A DNA stretch of 64,000 nt from Acidobacteriaceae bacterium (lineage in GTDB: Bacteria > Acidobacteriota > Terriglobia > Terriglobales > Acidobacteriaceae). A program made the translations under genes and the position numbers. Every line of letters starts with the position of its first letter. The first letter of the stretch is position 1. Location of the stretch: positions 1-64,000 of the forward strand of contig JASHOQ010000138.1 of NCBI GenBank assembly GCA_030041045.1. Reading direction: 5' to 3'. Shown in pieces: positions 17,681 to 27,600 of this stretch. The notes beneath the pieces were generated by a model, which was not told where the DNA came from, did not search any database, and saw only the letters and a program-made list of their open reading frames with translations.

Positions 17681-18581
17681 TCGATGGCTGGGGCTGACTG
17701 TCCAGGGTCTGCTTTACCAGATCGCGGAATGCGGCCATGGCGGGCGAGATCCACTTATCTTTATGCCACAGGATTTGCGTGGCCATGTCGAAAGAAGGGC
17801 CTGTCCAGCGCAGGGCCTTGAGCCTGCCCCGGCGCAGCTCGCCGGCAACGACAATCTCCGGCAGGAGCCCAATACCCATGCCGGCGGCGATGCACTGCTT
17901 CATCGCCTCTATGCTTGAAAAATCCGTGATGTTGCCGGGGCGCACGTTCTGCAGCGTGAGAATACGGTCGAGCTTGTTGCGGTAACTGCAGCCGGGCTCG
18001 GTGAGCAGCAAATTCTGCCCTTCCAGATCGGAGGGCCTGACGGCGGACTTGCGCGTAAGCGGGTGACTGGAGTGGCCGTAGAGCATGACTCTTTCCTGCT
18101 GCACCTGAATGGAGACGAGCGAGGGGAAAGTGACCGAATCGCACATGCAGAGAGCCAGGTCGATCTTGCCGTTCTCCAGTTCGGAGACCAGGGTTTCCGT
18201 GAGCTCGGGGCGAAAGCTGATCTCGACGTGGGGAAAACGCTGGCGAAAGATGCGCAGGACAGGCGGCAGGCGATAGGTGACGATGCTCTCGGGCGAGCCG
18301 ATGCGTAGCGGACCGCTGGGTTCAGAGCCGGCGCGGATGGCGCGCTGCCCCTGCTCCATGGCTTCGAGCGCTTTTTCGGCGAAGGGCTGAAAACGCCGGC
18401 CGGCATCGGTGAGCGTGACGCGGCGGCCGAGGCGGTCGAAGAGGGGCACACCCAACTCGTCTTCGAGGGCGCGAATCTGCGCGGTTACGTTGGACTGCAC
18501 CGTGTGCACCTTCTCCGCAGTACGCGTGAAGTTGAGTTCCTCGGCGAGAATGCGAAAGATCTGCAGCTGGCGGACTTCCAT
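17634..18581 (-). CDS. LysR-family transcriptional regulator
   Basis: A 315-residue regulator. The N-terminal winged helix is MEVRQLQIFRILAEELNFTR, followed by a recognition helix around HTVQSNVTAQIRALEDELG and the linker helix. An effector-binding domain covers about 90-300 (SGPLRIGSPESIV; MGIGLLPEIVV). The C-terminal tail is Pro/Ala rich and read from DNA shared with the GH2 gene. It is transcribed away from a small secreted protein gene at 18678, whose promoter lies in the 96-bp gap; LysR proteins often control the divergent neighbour. Confidence 0.93.
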   Translation of the reverse strand: MEVRQLQIFRILAEELNFTRTAEKVHTVQSNVTAQIRALEDELGVPLFDRLGRRVTLTDAGRRFQPFAEKALEAMEQGQRAIRAGSEPSGPLRIGSPESIVTYRLPPVLRIFRQRFPHVEISFRPELTETLVSELENGKIDLALCMCDSVTFPSLVSIQVQQERVMLYGHSSHPLTRKSAVRPSDLEGQNLLLTEPGCSYRNKLDRILTLQNVRPGNITDFSSIEAMKQCIAAGMGIGLLPEIVVAGELRRGRLKALRWTGPSFDMATQILWHKDKWISPAMAAFRDLVKQTLDSQPQPSTKPPARPAAALSVSL

Positions 18582-18677
18582 GGGGCAGTCTCCGGTTCGG
18601 GATCAATCTCCAATCGAGATCGAAACTATTCTATCAATCTATTGGACGGATGGTCAAATCGGCCTCAGAATCGGTGC

Positions 18678-19373
18678 ATGAGAGTCGGATTTCCCCATTC
18701 CCGTTACGTAGTGTTGGCGTTCGCGCTTTGCATCCTCATCGCCGGCGCGCCGATTCTGGGCGCGCAGCCGGCGAGCACGGGGGCGCCGGCTCCGGCGAGC
18801 GATGCCCCCGCACCGGCTGCGGCAAGCACTGCGGCTGCACCACACCTGACGCTGGTGTTTTTCTCGCAGCATCGGCTGCCGGAGCGAGCATGGGTAGCGC
18901 TGTTTGCGGCCATGCGCGCGAATCTGCCAGAAGCGGCGGCAGAGATTCCGGCGCTGGACGCCAATGCAGAACTTGTCCGCGGCGATGCGCTGGCGCGCGA
19001 AACCGTGGTGCCGGACTCGGTCACCGTATATCTCCACGGCGATTGTGATCCCGCTCCCCTACCTCAGCCGGCTCCGATGGGCGAGCCGCTGGGATGGGTG
19101 CTCAAGGTGGGCCCGCGGATTGAGCCGGTGATTCATGTGGAGTGCACGCCGATCGGAGAGGAAATCTCCCAGCGGACGCAGTGGTTGAGCCAGCAGGGGC
19201 GCCGAGAGGCGATGTCTGAGGCCATGACGCGGGTGATTCTGCACGAGTGGGCGCACATCGCCACGCAAAACAGCGCGCACAGCAGGGAGGGAATCACCAA
19301 GGCGGGGTTCGGAGTGAAGGATCTGATGCCGGCGGGCCGCCAGGCCCAATTGAGCACACCGGACATGCACTGA
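18678..19373 (+). CDS. Secreted protein with HExxH motif, function unknown
   Basis: A 231-residue protein. After a signal peptide (VVLAFALCILIAGAPILGAQ) comes an Ala/Pro-rich linker (about 30-55) and a small globular domain. Near residue 192 it reads RVILHEWAHIATQNSAHS. HEWAH fits the HExxH zinc-protease signature, and a second His follows nearby, but no third ligand is certain. It may be a small metallopeptidase or a structural metal-binding protein. The divergent LysR gene is the only obvious regulatory link. Confidence 0.6.
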   Translation: MRVGFPHSRYVVLAFALCILIAGAPILGAQPASTGAPAPASDAPAPAAASTAAAPHLTLVFFSQHRLPERAWVALFAAMRANLPEAAAEIPALDANAELVRGDALARETVVPDSVTVYLHGDCDPAPLPQPAPMGEPLGWVLKVGPRIEPVIHVECTPIGEEISQRTQWLSQQGRREAMSEAMTRVILHEWAHIATQNSAHSREGITKAGFGVKDLMPAGRQAQLSTPDMH

Positions 19374-19691
19374 TCCTTGCTTCTATAGAAGATACCCGAA
19401 TTGCGTACCCCCGGACGCGAACGCCTGAAAGGGCAGCTCGCGTCCTTTCGTTTTTGAGGGAATGCCGGGGTGTTCCAGCCTGTTTGCAGGCATCGAGAGA
19501 AATTTACACAAGCGGTCGTCAGGATTGCTAGACTGTGTGCCTCTCCGGGCGCGGGGTTGGACGCGCACATGCGCCGGAGGGGCGAAGTCTGCTCAAGTGT
19601 GCGACCGGAGGCCTGGCGTGGCGAAAAATCTGGCTCGGCGCCGCGCAGGGCGATGCACCTGGAGCGACGATCTTCAAGCAGAGGAGTCGAT
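19374..19691 (+). other. Intergenic region upstream of the PNGase A gene
   Basis: About 320 bases. The first part holds the terminator at 19413-19455. The remainder has a weak promoter-like TTTACA at 19503 and TAGACT at 19529, but their spacing of 20 is long. The frame of the next gene is open upstream without a start-like N-terminus. Nothing else is recognisable. Confidence 0.35.
19413..19455 (+). terminator. Rho-independent terminator
   Basis: GGACGCGA (19413-19420) pairs with TCGCGTCC (19438-19445), followed by TTTCGTTTTT. It ends the transcript of the HExxH protein. Confidence 0.75.
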
Positions 19692-21446
19692 ATGACGACG
19701 CAGAGAGGGTTTTCGCCGATGCGCTCAGCGAGGGGCTTGATGCTCGCCGGGCTCGCAGCCGCTGTGGCCACAGCCGCGTTTGGGCAGACCGCGGACAATT
19801 CTTCCAATTCCAATTCTTCGGGTCAATATCAAATTGGAACGTCGCTCGAGGCCACGGCCGATCCGCCGGTGCCGCGTCCGAACACGAAGCCGTGCGTGGT
19901 GACGCTGCTTTCGAACCAGGCGTTTGCCGACTTCAACAACAAGCCGTTCAATTACGCGCCGCCTTCCGACTGCCCCGGCCCGTGGGCGAAGGTGGTGTTC
20001 GAGGGCGACTTCTCGATCCAGGCGGGCGTGCAATACGACCGCACCGCAGAGGTGTTTCTGGGCGACGCGGACATTTACTTCGGCACCACCGCCGAGCCGC
20101 TTCAGAGCGAGACCGACACCTGGCACGTGGAGCGCGACGTGACCGATTACTCGGCGCTGTTCACGAGTCCGCAAACAGGATTCGCAAGCCTCGGCAATCT
20201 GATAGAGCCGGGATTGAACTCGATCATTTACGGCACCTTCACTCTCGAGTTCTATCCCGCCAACTTCCTGAATCCGGCGCCGCAAACGGCCGACGCGGTG
20301 CTGGCGATTCCCGACAATTCGAACGGGACGTTTGCCATCGACAGCAGCAATCCGGTCCTGTCGCAGACGTTTACGCTGCCGACGAACGTGGAAGGGGCGT
20401 ACCTGGACATTTACGCGCAGAGCCAGAACGAGGAGGAACAGTGGTTTCTTTGTGTACCCACGAGCCTGGCTTCCGCGCTGGGCGACTGCCAGAACACGGC
20501 GTTCCGCGAAGTGGAGGTGACGATTGACGGAACGCCGGCGGGCGTGGCGCCGGTGTACCCGTGGATTTACACCGGCGGCATCGATCCCTATCTCTGGATT
20601 CCGATTCCCGGCGTGCAGACGCTCGAGTTCAAGCCCTACCGCGTGGACCTGACGCCGTTTGCCGCGGACCTGAGCAACGGCGCAGAACACACCATCGGGG
20701 TGAGCGTGTACAACGCCTACGAGTACTTCAGCACTGATGCGGTGCTGCTGCTCTTTCTCGATCACGGCAGCAAGACGGTGACGGGTGCGGTGACGGAAAA
20801 CGACCTTGCGCCGCCCAACCCGACGGTGGTGAATACAGTCAGCTTCAATTCAAGCGGCGTGGGCGGAGGCACGATCACGACCACGAACGCGCACAATTAC
20901 ACCATTGCGGGCTATGTGAATACGTCGCACGGAAGGGTGACGACGATCGTGAACGGAATTCTGAATTTCAGCAATGTGACCTATGTTGCGCTGACGGCCG
21001 CGAACGCGGAGATTCAGAACGAGGTGCAGAGCTCGACCGCAGACCAGAAGACGACCACGCAGCAGGGCCCGTTCTTCACCACGCACGAGTCGCACTTTTC
21101 CTATCCGTTCAAGATCAACCTGACGGACACTTTCCTGGCGAACGGCGACGTGCCGCAGGTGACCTCGATCGACCAGCAGTACGAGTCGGACGAGATGAGC
21201 ACCCTGGGAGGGTTCCCGATTTTCCACGCGAGCACGAGCAACGAAGTGACGACGCAGGACTCGACCGAATTTTTGTTTGAAAACGGCGGGTATGTCCTCG
21301 GTCCGAGCTCCGGGCAGAGCAGCCAGCAGACGTACAAGGCGAGCGACTCAGTCGGTTCCTGCTACAGCCGTACGCTCACGGCGGCGAACCTGCTGCTGAC
21401 GGGCGTCGAAAACCAGAAGGATTGCCCGCATCCGTTCGGATGGTAA
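19692..21446 (+). CDS. Peptide-N4-(N-acetyl-beta-glucosaminyl)asparagine amidase A (PNGase A) family
   Basis: A 584-residue secreted protein. The ATG at 19692 follows AGGAG, and a signal peptide ends near AAFGQ. The N-terminal half resembles plant PNGase A: VTLLSNQAFADF, YAPPSDCPGPWAKVV, then YDRTAEVFLGDADIYFGTTAEP, HVERDVTDYSALF and GTFTLEFYP. Members cleave whole N-glycans from asparagine, including plant glycans with core alpha-1,3-fucose that PNGase F cannot release. The C-terminal beta-rich half includes many Thr/Ser/Asn residues. With the GH127 and GH2 enzymes nearby it suggests use of plant glycoproteins (inference). Confidence 0.82.
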   Translation: MTTQRGFSPMRSARGLMLAGLAAAVATAAFGQTADNSSNSNSSGQYQIGTSLEATADPPVPRPNTKPCVVTLLSNQAFADFNNKPFNYAPPSDCPGPWAKVVFEGDFSIQAGVQYDRTAEVFLGDADIYFGTTAEPLQSETDTWHVERDVTDYSALFTSPQTGFASLGNLIEPGLNSIIYGTFTLEFYPANFLNPAPQTADAVLAIPDNSNGTFAIDSSNPVLSQTFTLPTNVEGAYLDIYAQSQNEEEQWFLCVPTSLASALGDCQNTAFREVEVTIDGTPAGVAPVYPWIYTGGIDPYLWIPIPGVQTLEFKPYRVDLTPFAADLSNGAEHTIGVSVYNAYEYFSTDAVLLLFLDHGSKTVTGAVTENDLAPPNPTVVNTVSFNSSGVGGGTITTTNAHNYTIAGYVNTSHGRVTTIVNGILNFSNVTYVALTAANAEIQNEVQSSTADQKTTTQQGPFFTTHESHFSYPFKINLTDTFLANGDVPQVTSIDQQYESDEMSTLGGFPIFHASTSNEVTTQDSTEFLFENGGYVLGPSSGQSSQQTYKASDSVGSCYSRTLTAANLLLTGVENQKDCPHPFGW

Positions 21447-21738
21447 ACGGGATGGTGAGTATGGTTCCGGCGGGCGGCCTGGCGCGTGCTGCGGGCTGCC
21501 TGCCGGGGTGTGCGGAGACTCGCTGTCCGGCTCCTAAGTTAATTGAATGCAGAAACTTGCAGTTCTGGGTCAAACATCCAATTTGAAACGCTTATTGGCC
21601 CGGCGGCGAAGTGTGCTTAAACGGATAACACCTTCGGGTCATGTAGCGGGACGGGGCAGTCGATAGGTGACTATAATCACTCATGCGAGCGCGAGTGCAG
21701 CGCTCCGTCTGAATCCTACCTGAAGGGAATCCCGCCAA

Positions 21739-23580
21739 ATGGCGACAGGAGACCTGGCCCTGGGTCAAGAGCAGGGCGCAAGCAGCGCGCGCCAGCGCGT
21801 GACAATCGACTTCAGCATCATTGTAGCAACGGTCAACGGGTCCGGCTCCCAATCTGCCAACAGCGTGCTGCTGAAGAGTATCTTCGGCATGGGGATTCCT
21901 GTAAGCGGCAAGAATCTGTTCCCGTCGAACATTGCCGGCCTGCCCACGTGGTACACCATTCGCGCCAGCAAATACGGGTATGTGGCCCGCAAGCGCGACT
22001 CCGAAGTGCTGGTGGCGCTGAACCCGGAGACGGCGCGGGAAGACGTGCTGGCGCTGCCCGCGGGCGGCGTGGCCATTTACGAGACGAATCTGAACCTGAA
22101 GCAATATCGCGACGACGTGGTGTGCTACCCGGTGCCTTTCGACAAGCTCACGGCGGCGATATGTCCCGAGGCCAAGCTGCGCAAGCTGGTGAAGAACATG
22201 GTCTACGTGGGCGTGGCGGCGCAGCTGCTCGAAATCGACCTGGAGCTGGTGGAGAAGAGCGTAAGGAAGCAGTTCGCCAGGAAGCAGAAGGTCTTCGACC
22301 TGAACTTCGGCGCAGTGAAGGCGGGCTTCGATTATGCGGCCTCGACCTTCACCAAGCAGGATCCGTTTCATCTCGAGCCGATGAACAGCACGGCGGGCAA
22401 AATCATCATCGACGGCAACTCGGCCTGCGGCATGGGCGCGGTGTTTGCCGGGGTGACGGTGGTGGCGTGGTACCCGATTACGCCGTCGACTTCGCTGATC
22501 GAGGCGACGACAGACCTGCTCAGGAAATACCGCACCACGCCGGAAGGCAAGGCGACCTTTGCCGTGGTGCAGGCGGAAGACGAGCTGGCCGCGATCGGCA
22601 TGGTGCTGGGAGCGGGCTGGGCCGGCGCGCGCGCTATGACTTCGACTTCAGGACCCGGAATTTCCTTGATGGCGGAATTCACTGGGCTGGGCTATTACGC
22701 CGAGATTCCGGGCGTGATCTTCGACGTGCAGCGGACCGGACCGGCGACGGGCATGCCTACGCGTACCCAGCAGGCCGACCTGCTTTCGGTGGCGTTTCTC
22801 TCGCACGGCGACACCAAGAACCCGGTGCTGTTGCCGGCCAATGTGAAAGAGTGTTTCGAATTTGCCTACGCCGCCTTCGACCTGGCGGAGCGGCTGCAGA
22901 CGCCGGTGTTTGTGCTCTCCGATCTCGATCTGGGCATGAACAACTGGATGTCGGAGCCGTTCACGTATCCGGAAAAGCCGCTGGACCGCGGCAAGGTTCT
23001 GACGGCGGAAGATCTCAACCGGCTGGGCGGCTTTGCGCGCTACCGCGACGTGGACGGCGACGGCATTCCGTGGCGCACGCTTCCGGGAACGCGGCATCCC
23101 AAGGCGGCGTATTTCACGCGCGGCTCCGGCCACAATGACGCCGCCGGCTACACGGAAAAGCCCGATGAATACCAGGCGGTGATGGACCGGCTGGCGCGCA
23201 AGTTCGAAAATGCGCGCAAGCTTGCGCCCGCGCCGGTGACGGTGAAGGACGGGACGTCGAAGATTGGGTTCCTGGCCTTCGGCAGCACCGACTTTGCGCT
23301 GCGCGAGAGCCTTGACCAGATCAAGAGCGAATACGGCGCGAGCGTGGATTATATGCGCATCCGCGCGTATCCTTTTGCGCACGAGATTCACGACTTTGTA
23401 GCCTCGCACGAGCGCGTGTACGTGGTGGAGCAGAACCGCGACGCGCAACTGGCCAGCCTGCTCAAGCTCGACCTTCCCGCCGAGCAGGCGGTGAAGCTGC
23501 GCAGCATTCTGCATTACAACGGCCTGCCGGTGGACGCACGCACGATTACAGAAGAGTTTGCGACCAAGGAGGGCCTGTAA
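21739..23580 (+). CDS. korA: 2-oxoglutarate:ferredoxin oxidoreductase, fused gamma-alpha subunit
   Basis: A 613-residue subunit. The N-terminal about 190 residues are the gamma domain (FSIIVATVNGSGSQSANSVL, FPSNIAGLPTWYTIRASKYG). The rest is the alpha pyrimidine-binding core (GNSACGMGAVFAGVTVVAWYPITPSTSLIE, MTSTSGPGISLMAEFTGLG) and the C-terminal domain. This fused layout is that of the two-subunit KorAB enzymes of mycobacteria and many aerobes. It oxidises 2-oxoglutarate (or another 2-oxoacid) to the acyl-CoA with reduction of ferredoxin. The beta subunit gene starts directly after its stop codon. The substrate is assigned by similarity only. Confidence 0.93.
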   Translation: MATGDLALGQEQGASSARQRVTIDFSIIVATVNGSGSQSANSVLLKSIFGMGIPVSGKNLFPSNIAGLPTWYTIRASKYGYVARKRDSEVLVALNPETAREDVLALPAGGVAIYETNLNLKQYRDDVVCYPVPFDKLTAAICPEAKLRKLVKNMVYVGVAAQLLEIDLELVEKSVRKQFARKQKVFDLNFGAVKAGFDYAASTFTKQDPFHLEPMNSTAGKIIIDGNSACGMGAVFAGVTVVAWYPITPSTSLIEATTDLLRKYRTTPEGKATFAVVQAEDELAAIGMVLGAGWAGARAMTSTSGPGISLMAEFTGLGYYAEIPGVIFDVQRTGPATGMPTRTQQADLLSVAFLSHGDTKNPVLLPANVKECFEFAYAAFDLAERLQTPVFVLSDLDLGMNNWMSEPFTYPEKPLDRGKVLTAEDLNRLGGFARYRDVDGDGIPWRTLPGTRHPKAAYFTRGSGHNDAAGYTEKPDEYQAVMDRLARKFENARKLAPAPVTVKDGTSKIGFLAFGSTDFALRESLDQIKSEYGASVDYMRIRAYPFAHEIHDFVASHERVYVVEQNRDAQLASLLKLDLPAEQAVKLRSILHYNGLPVDARTITEEFATKEGL

Positions 23581-24618
23581 ATGGCAACTGCGACCCCAAG
23601 CCCGAAAGTGAATCACATCGGCCTTCCCGTGATCGAGTATCGCGGCGGCAAATCGACCCTGTGCGCAGGCTGCGGCCACAACGCCATCTCCGAGCGCATC
23701 ATCGACGCCATGTTCGAGATGGGCGTGGAGCCGGAGCACGTGATCAAGATGAGCGGCATCGGCTGCTCGTCGAAGAGCCCGGCTTACTTCATGAGCCGGT
23801 CGCACAGCTTCAACAGCGTGCACGGGCGCATGCCTTCGGTGACCACGGGCGCGCTCGTGGGCAACCACACGGTGCAGGCGCTGGGCGTCTCCGGCGACGG
23901 CGACACCGCCTCCATCGGCATGGGGCAGTTCGTGCACCTGCTGCGCCGCAACCTGCCCATGATTTACATCATCGAGAACAACGGCGTCTACGGGCTCACC
24001 AAGGGGCAGTTCTCGGCCACGGCAGATATCGGGTCAAAGCTGAAGACGGGCGTGATCAACGATCTGCCCGCGATCGACACCTGCGCGCTGGCGATTCAAC
24101 TGGGCGCGACCTTTGTGGGGCGGTCGTTTTCCGGCGACAAGAAGCAGCTGCTGGCCATGCTGAAGGCGGCCATTGCCCACAACGGAACCGTGATGCTCGA
24201 CGTGATCAGCCCGTGCGTGACCTTCAACGACCACGAGGGCTCGACCAAGAGTTACAAGTTTCTGCAGGAGCACGACGAGGCCATCAACGAGATCGGATTT
24301 GTGCCCAGCTTCGAGGAGATCGAGGTCGATTACGATTCGGGCCAAGTGTTTGACGTCCAGATGCACGACGGCTCCAGCCTGCGCCTGCGCAAGCTGCTCG
24401 AGGATTACGATCCGACGAACAAGGCCGGCGCTGTGCGCACGCTGATGGAAGCGCAGGAAAAGGGCGAAATCCTCACCGGCGTCTTCTATATTGACACCAA
24501 GAAGCCGTCGTTCATTGACCTGCTGGGCCTGGTGGACGAGCCGCTGGCCACGCTGCCGGAGAGCCTGACGCGGCCGCCGAAGAGCGCACTCAGTGAGCTG
24601 ATGACGAGCCTGCAATAG
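23581..24618 (+). CDS. korB: 2-oxoglutarate:ferredoxin oxidoreductase, beta subunit
   Basis: A 345-residue thiamine-diphosphate-binding subunit. The TPP/Mg motif starts at GDGDTASIGMGQFVHLL and ends around IENNGVYGLTKGQ. Four likely [4Fe-4S] ligands are Cys28 and Cys31 in LCAGCGHN, Cys62 in GIGCSSKSP and Cys212 in ISPCVTF. The ATG follows the korA stop with no gap, so the two subunits are translationally coupled. No separate ferredoxin-like delta subunit is encoded nearby, as expected for the two-subunit type. Confidence 0.94.
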   Translation: MATATPSPKVNHIGLPVIEYRGGKSTLCAGCGHNAISERIIDAMFEMGVEPEHVIKMSGIGCSSKSPAYFMSRSHSFNSVHGRMPSVTTGALVGNHTVQALGVSGDGDTASIGMGQFVHLLRRNLPMIYIIENNGVYGLTKGQFSATADIGSKLKTGVINDLPAIDTCALAIQLGATFVGRSFSGDKKQLLAMLKAAIAHNGTVMLDVISPCVTFNDHEGSTKSYKFLQEHDEAINEIGFVPSFEEIEVDYDSGQVFDVQMHDGSSLRLRKLLEDYDPTNKAGAVRTLMEAQEKGEILTGVFYIDTKKPSFIDLLGLVDEPLATLPESLTRPPKSALSELMTSLQ

Positions 24619-24633
24619 CATTATTTTCCGTGT

Positions 24634-24668
24634 CCCATCCGTTCGGCGTTCTTTGCCGAATGGGTGGG
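24634..24668. terminator. Bidirectional hairpin between korB and addA
   Basis: CCCATCCGTTCGGC (24634-24647) pairs with GCCGAATGGGTGGG (24655-24668), 14 bp with two G-T wobbles and a 7-base loop. It lies between two convergent genes and can end both transcripts. Confidence 0.6.
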
Positions 24669-24688
24669 AAATCACCTACTCTTCCGCC

Positions 24689-27600
24689 TTAAATCTCCCA
24701 CCAATCGAATGCAGGGAAGCGCGGGTAGTAAAGGCCCGCGCGCACCGGCGCGTCAGCGCCGTGCAGGTTGCGCAGGAACTGCGCGTAGGCTTCAAGCTGC
24801 GGCGCGAATTCTTTTCGCAGTTTTAGAAGGGTGTCTTCGGGGCTGCCAGCAGCTTCATGCGCGGTCTTGTAGTCGACGATCCACCACGTGTTGTCGCCTT
24901 GGGACTGCGGCTCCGCGCCGGCGCGAAAAACACGATCGACTTGCACGGTGCGCAGGCTTCCGTGGGCAACGCCGGTCCAGCGGATTTCACTTTGCGCGTC
25001 GCGATGCGGCGAGAGGATCCATGCGCCGATGGGATCGTGCGTGGCTTTCAGGGCGATCTCCTCGGCCTGCGCCGCCATGCGCACGGTCTCGGCCGGATCG
25101 ATGCCGGCGGAGCGCATCGGCGCGGCGACGCGCGAAGAAAAGCCCGGAAGCGCGGCACGCACCGCGTCCCACTCCAACGACGCGCGCAGGCGCGTAGTCT
25201 CCTCGAGCAGAGCATGCACGGCAACACCGAGAGCGCGCGAGCGCAGGCCGCCCTCGTGGCGCTGATAGAGCCGGCCCATCCCGGCGATGGCCGGCGCCGA
25301 GGCGGGCGCTGCGGCCTCTGCCATGGACGCGGTCACGCCGTGCGGCAGACGGCGGAGCAGGGTTCCGTGCGGAGTGGAAGCGGATGGCTCCGTGTCTTCC
25401 GCGGCGGCGGCGAGAGCGACCACGGGCGCGGCTGGCGCGCGCCACGCTCTGAAGCGCTCGCGAATTTCGGTCTGGAGCGCGGGCCACGCCGTCGAGAGCA
25501 GGCTTTCGCGTGGCTCGGCGAGGGTGAGGGAGCCATCCTTCGCGGTTTTGTATGCGGGGCGCGTGAAGAAGTGCAATTGCTCGCGCGCGCGCGAGGCGGC
25601 AACGTACAGGAGCCGGCGCAGCTCCTGGCGCTCGCGTTCGCGCCGCACGCGATCGACCCACTCACGCGCCGAACTGCGGTCAGCGCCCTTGGCCGCGATG
25701 GGCGCGACGAGAAATTCGGTGGGCTCACCGGATTTATCGGGCTCGGCGACGCCACGCTCAAGCCAGGACAGCAATTTGGGCTCGTTGTGCCTGGGGACGG
25801 CCTGCAATTCGGGCACGATGACGATCTCGAATTCAAGCCCCTTGGCCTTGTGGATGGTCATCAATTGCACGCCGCAGTTCTCATCGGCATCAGGATCGGG
25901 AAGCGCAGTAAGTTTTTCGAGAGCGGCGTCGAGCGCAGGGCCGAGCAAATCCTGTTCGCCTGCAGGCAGCACGTCGAGCGCGCGCCACAGCAGGTCGAGG
26001 TTGGCGCGTCCGGCTGCGTCTACGCAGTGCGCACCGCCGAGCGCGAGCCACGCCTGCTCAACCCAGGCGCCAAGGGCGGCCGAGGGTTGCACGGCGCGAA
26101 GGTGCTGCGCCCATGCGAAAGCGGCGAGGATGCGCTCGACGGCGGCGCGCGGCTCGGCGCTCAACCGACTGAGGCGCTCGGCAAGAAGATCAGGCACTGC
26201 GCGCGCGAGCAGGGCTTCATCATCGGCGCTGACGAGCCGATGCAAATTCTCGAGCATGAGCGCGCACCACGGCGCGCGCAGAACGCCGAGCCAGGCCACG
26301 CGATCCTGCGGGTTGAGGAGCGCGCGGGCGAGGGCGAGAGCGTCAAGAACTTCGGGACGGTCCTTGAGCGGCTCGAGTTCGACGGCGCGAAAGGGAATGC
26401 CCGCAGCGCGGAGCGCGCCTGCAACCGGCGCAAGAGCCGTGCGCGCGCGGCCAAGAACAGCGATGCGATATTTTCTTTTTTCGTTCTGATTGCCGATACG
26501 CAGGTTCTCCGCGCGAGCTTCGTTCATGGGCTGCAAATGCGGCCGGATAAGCTCGACGATCTCGCCAACCTGCCTGTCGTGCGCAGCGGCGCGCTCCTGT
26601 TTGATTCCATCCTTTTCGGCGTCGGACCCGGTGCGTGGAATATCCGGCATGAACTCGACGTGGAGATCGAGGCGCGGGCCGGAGGCGGCGCGAAGGGGAA
26701 GCTCGAGGGCGCCGGCTGCCTGGCGCGCGGGCTCGGCCGCCGTGAATGGGACGCCGCTGCCGTCGTCGGCTTCGAAGACCTGGCGGAAGATCTCGTTGAG
26801 CGTGTTTACCAGCGAGGGCGCGGTGCGGAAGTTCGCCGTGAGCGCAACGGAATCGAAGATGAGCGGCAGCTCTCCGGGAAGGTCGAGGCCGAATTTTTCC
26901 ACGCGGGGAAAGAGCTCGGCGTCGGCGTCGCGGAAAAAGTAGATGGATTGCATGGGATCGCCGACGACGAAGCAGGTGCGGCCTTCGCGCTCAGGCCAGG
27001 CGGCGATGAGGCTGGCAAGCAGCCGGTGCTGCTTGCGGCTGGTGTCCTGGAACTCGTCAACGAGGAGATGGCGGATGCCGTCAGCGACGGCGAGCGCGGC
27101 GTCGGTGGACAAACCATCTTCATCCCTCAGAACGCGCAGGGCGATTTGGGCGACTTCAGTGAAATCGACCGCGCCAGTTTCCGCAAAGACGACCTGCAGG
27201 TGACCGGCTGCACGACGGAGAAGCAGAAAGCAGGCGCGGATAATCGACCACTCTCCATCGGTATAGCGAAGGGGCGAGGCATCGTTCGAGTAGGCGCGGC
27301 CGAACGGGCGCTCGAGACGCGTACGCAAAGCGTGCCAATCGGGATCGCGATTGAGGAGAAAATCGTGCATCCAGCGATCGCGGTCTTTGAGCATGTTCAC
27401 CAGCAGATCTTCCGTTTCCTGCCAGTTGTTGTCGCGCCAGAGCAGCAGCCTCTCGATAGCCGCGGTCAGGTCCGAGTTGCCGCTACCGATCTCCTCGAGA
27501 GTGCGGCGTGCGGCACGGCGATAAAGCTCTTCGGGCGCTTCAAAGATATCCAGGGCGCCGCCAAGGTTCGAGAGAAGAGGCTGCAGGAGAGCCAGTTCCC

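Noticed and set aside
21672-21677. TATAAT as a promoter -10 box before korA
   Set aside because: No reasonable -35 sequence lies at 16-18 bases upstream, so the match alone is not enough.
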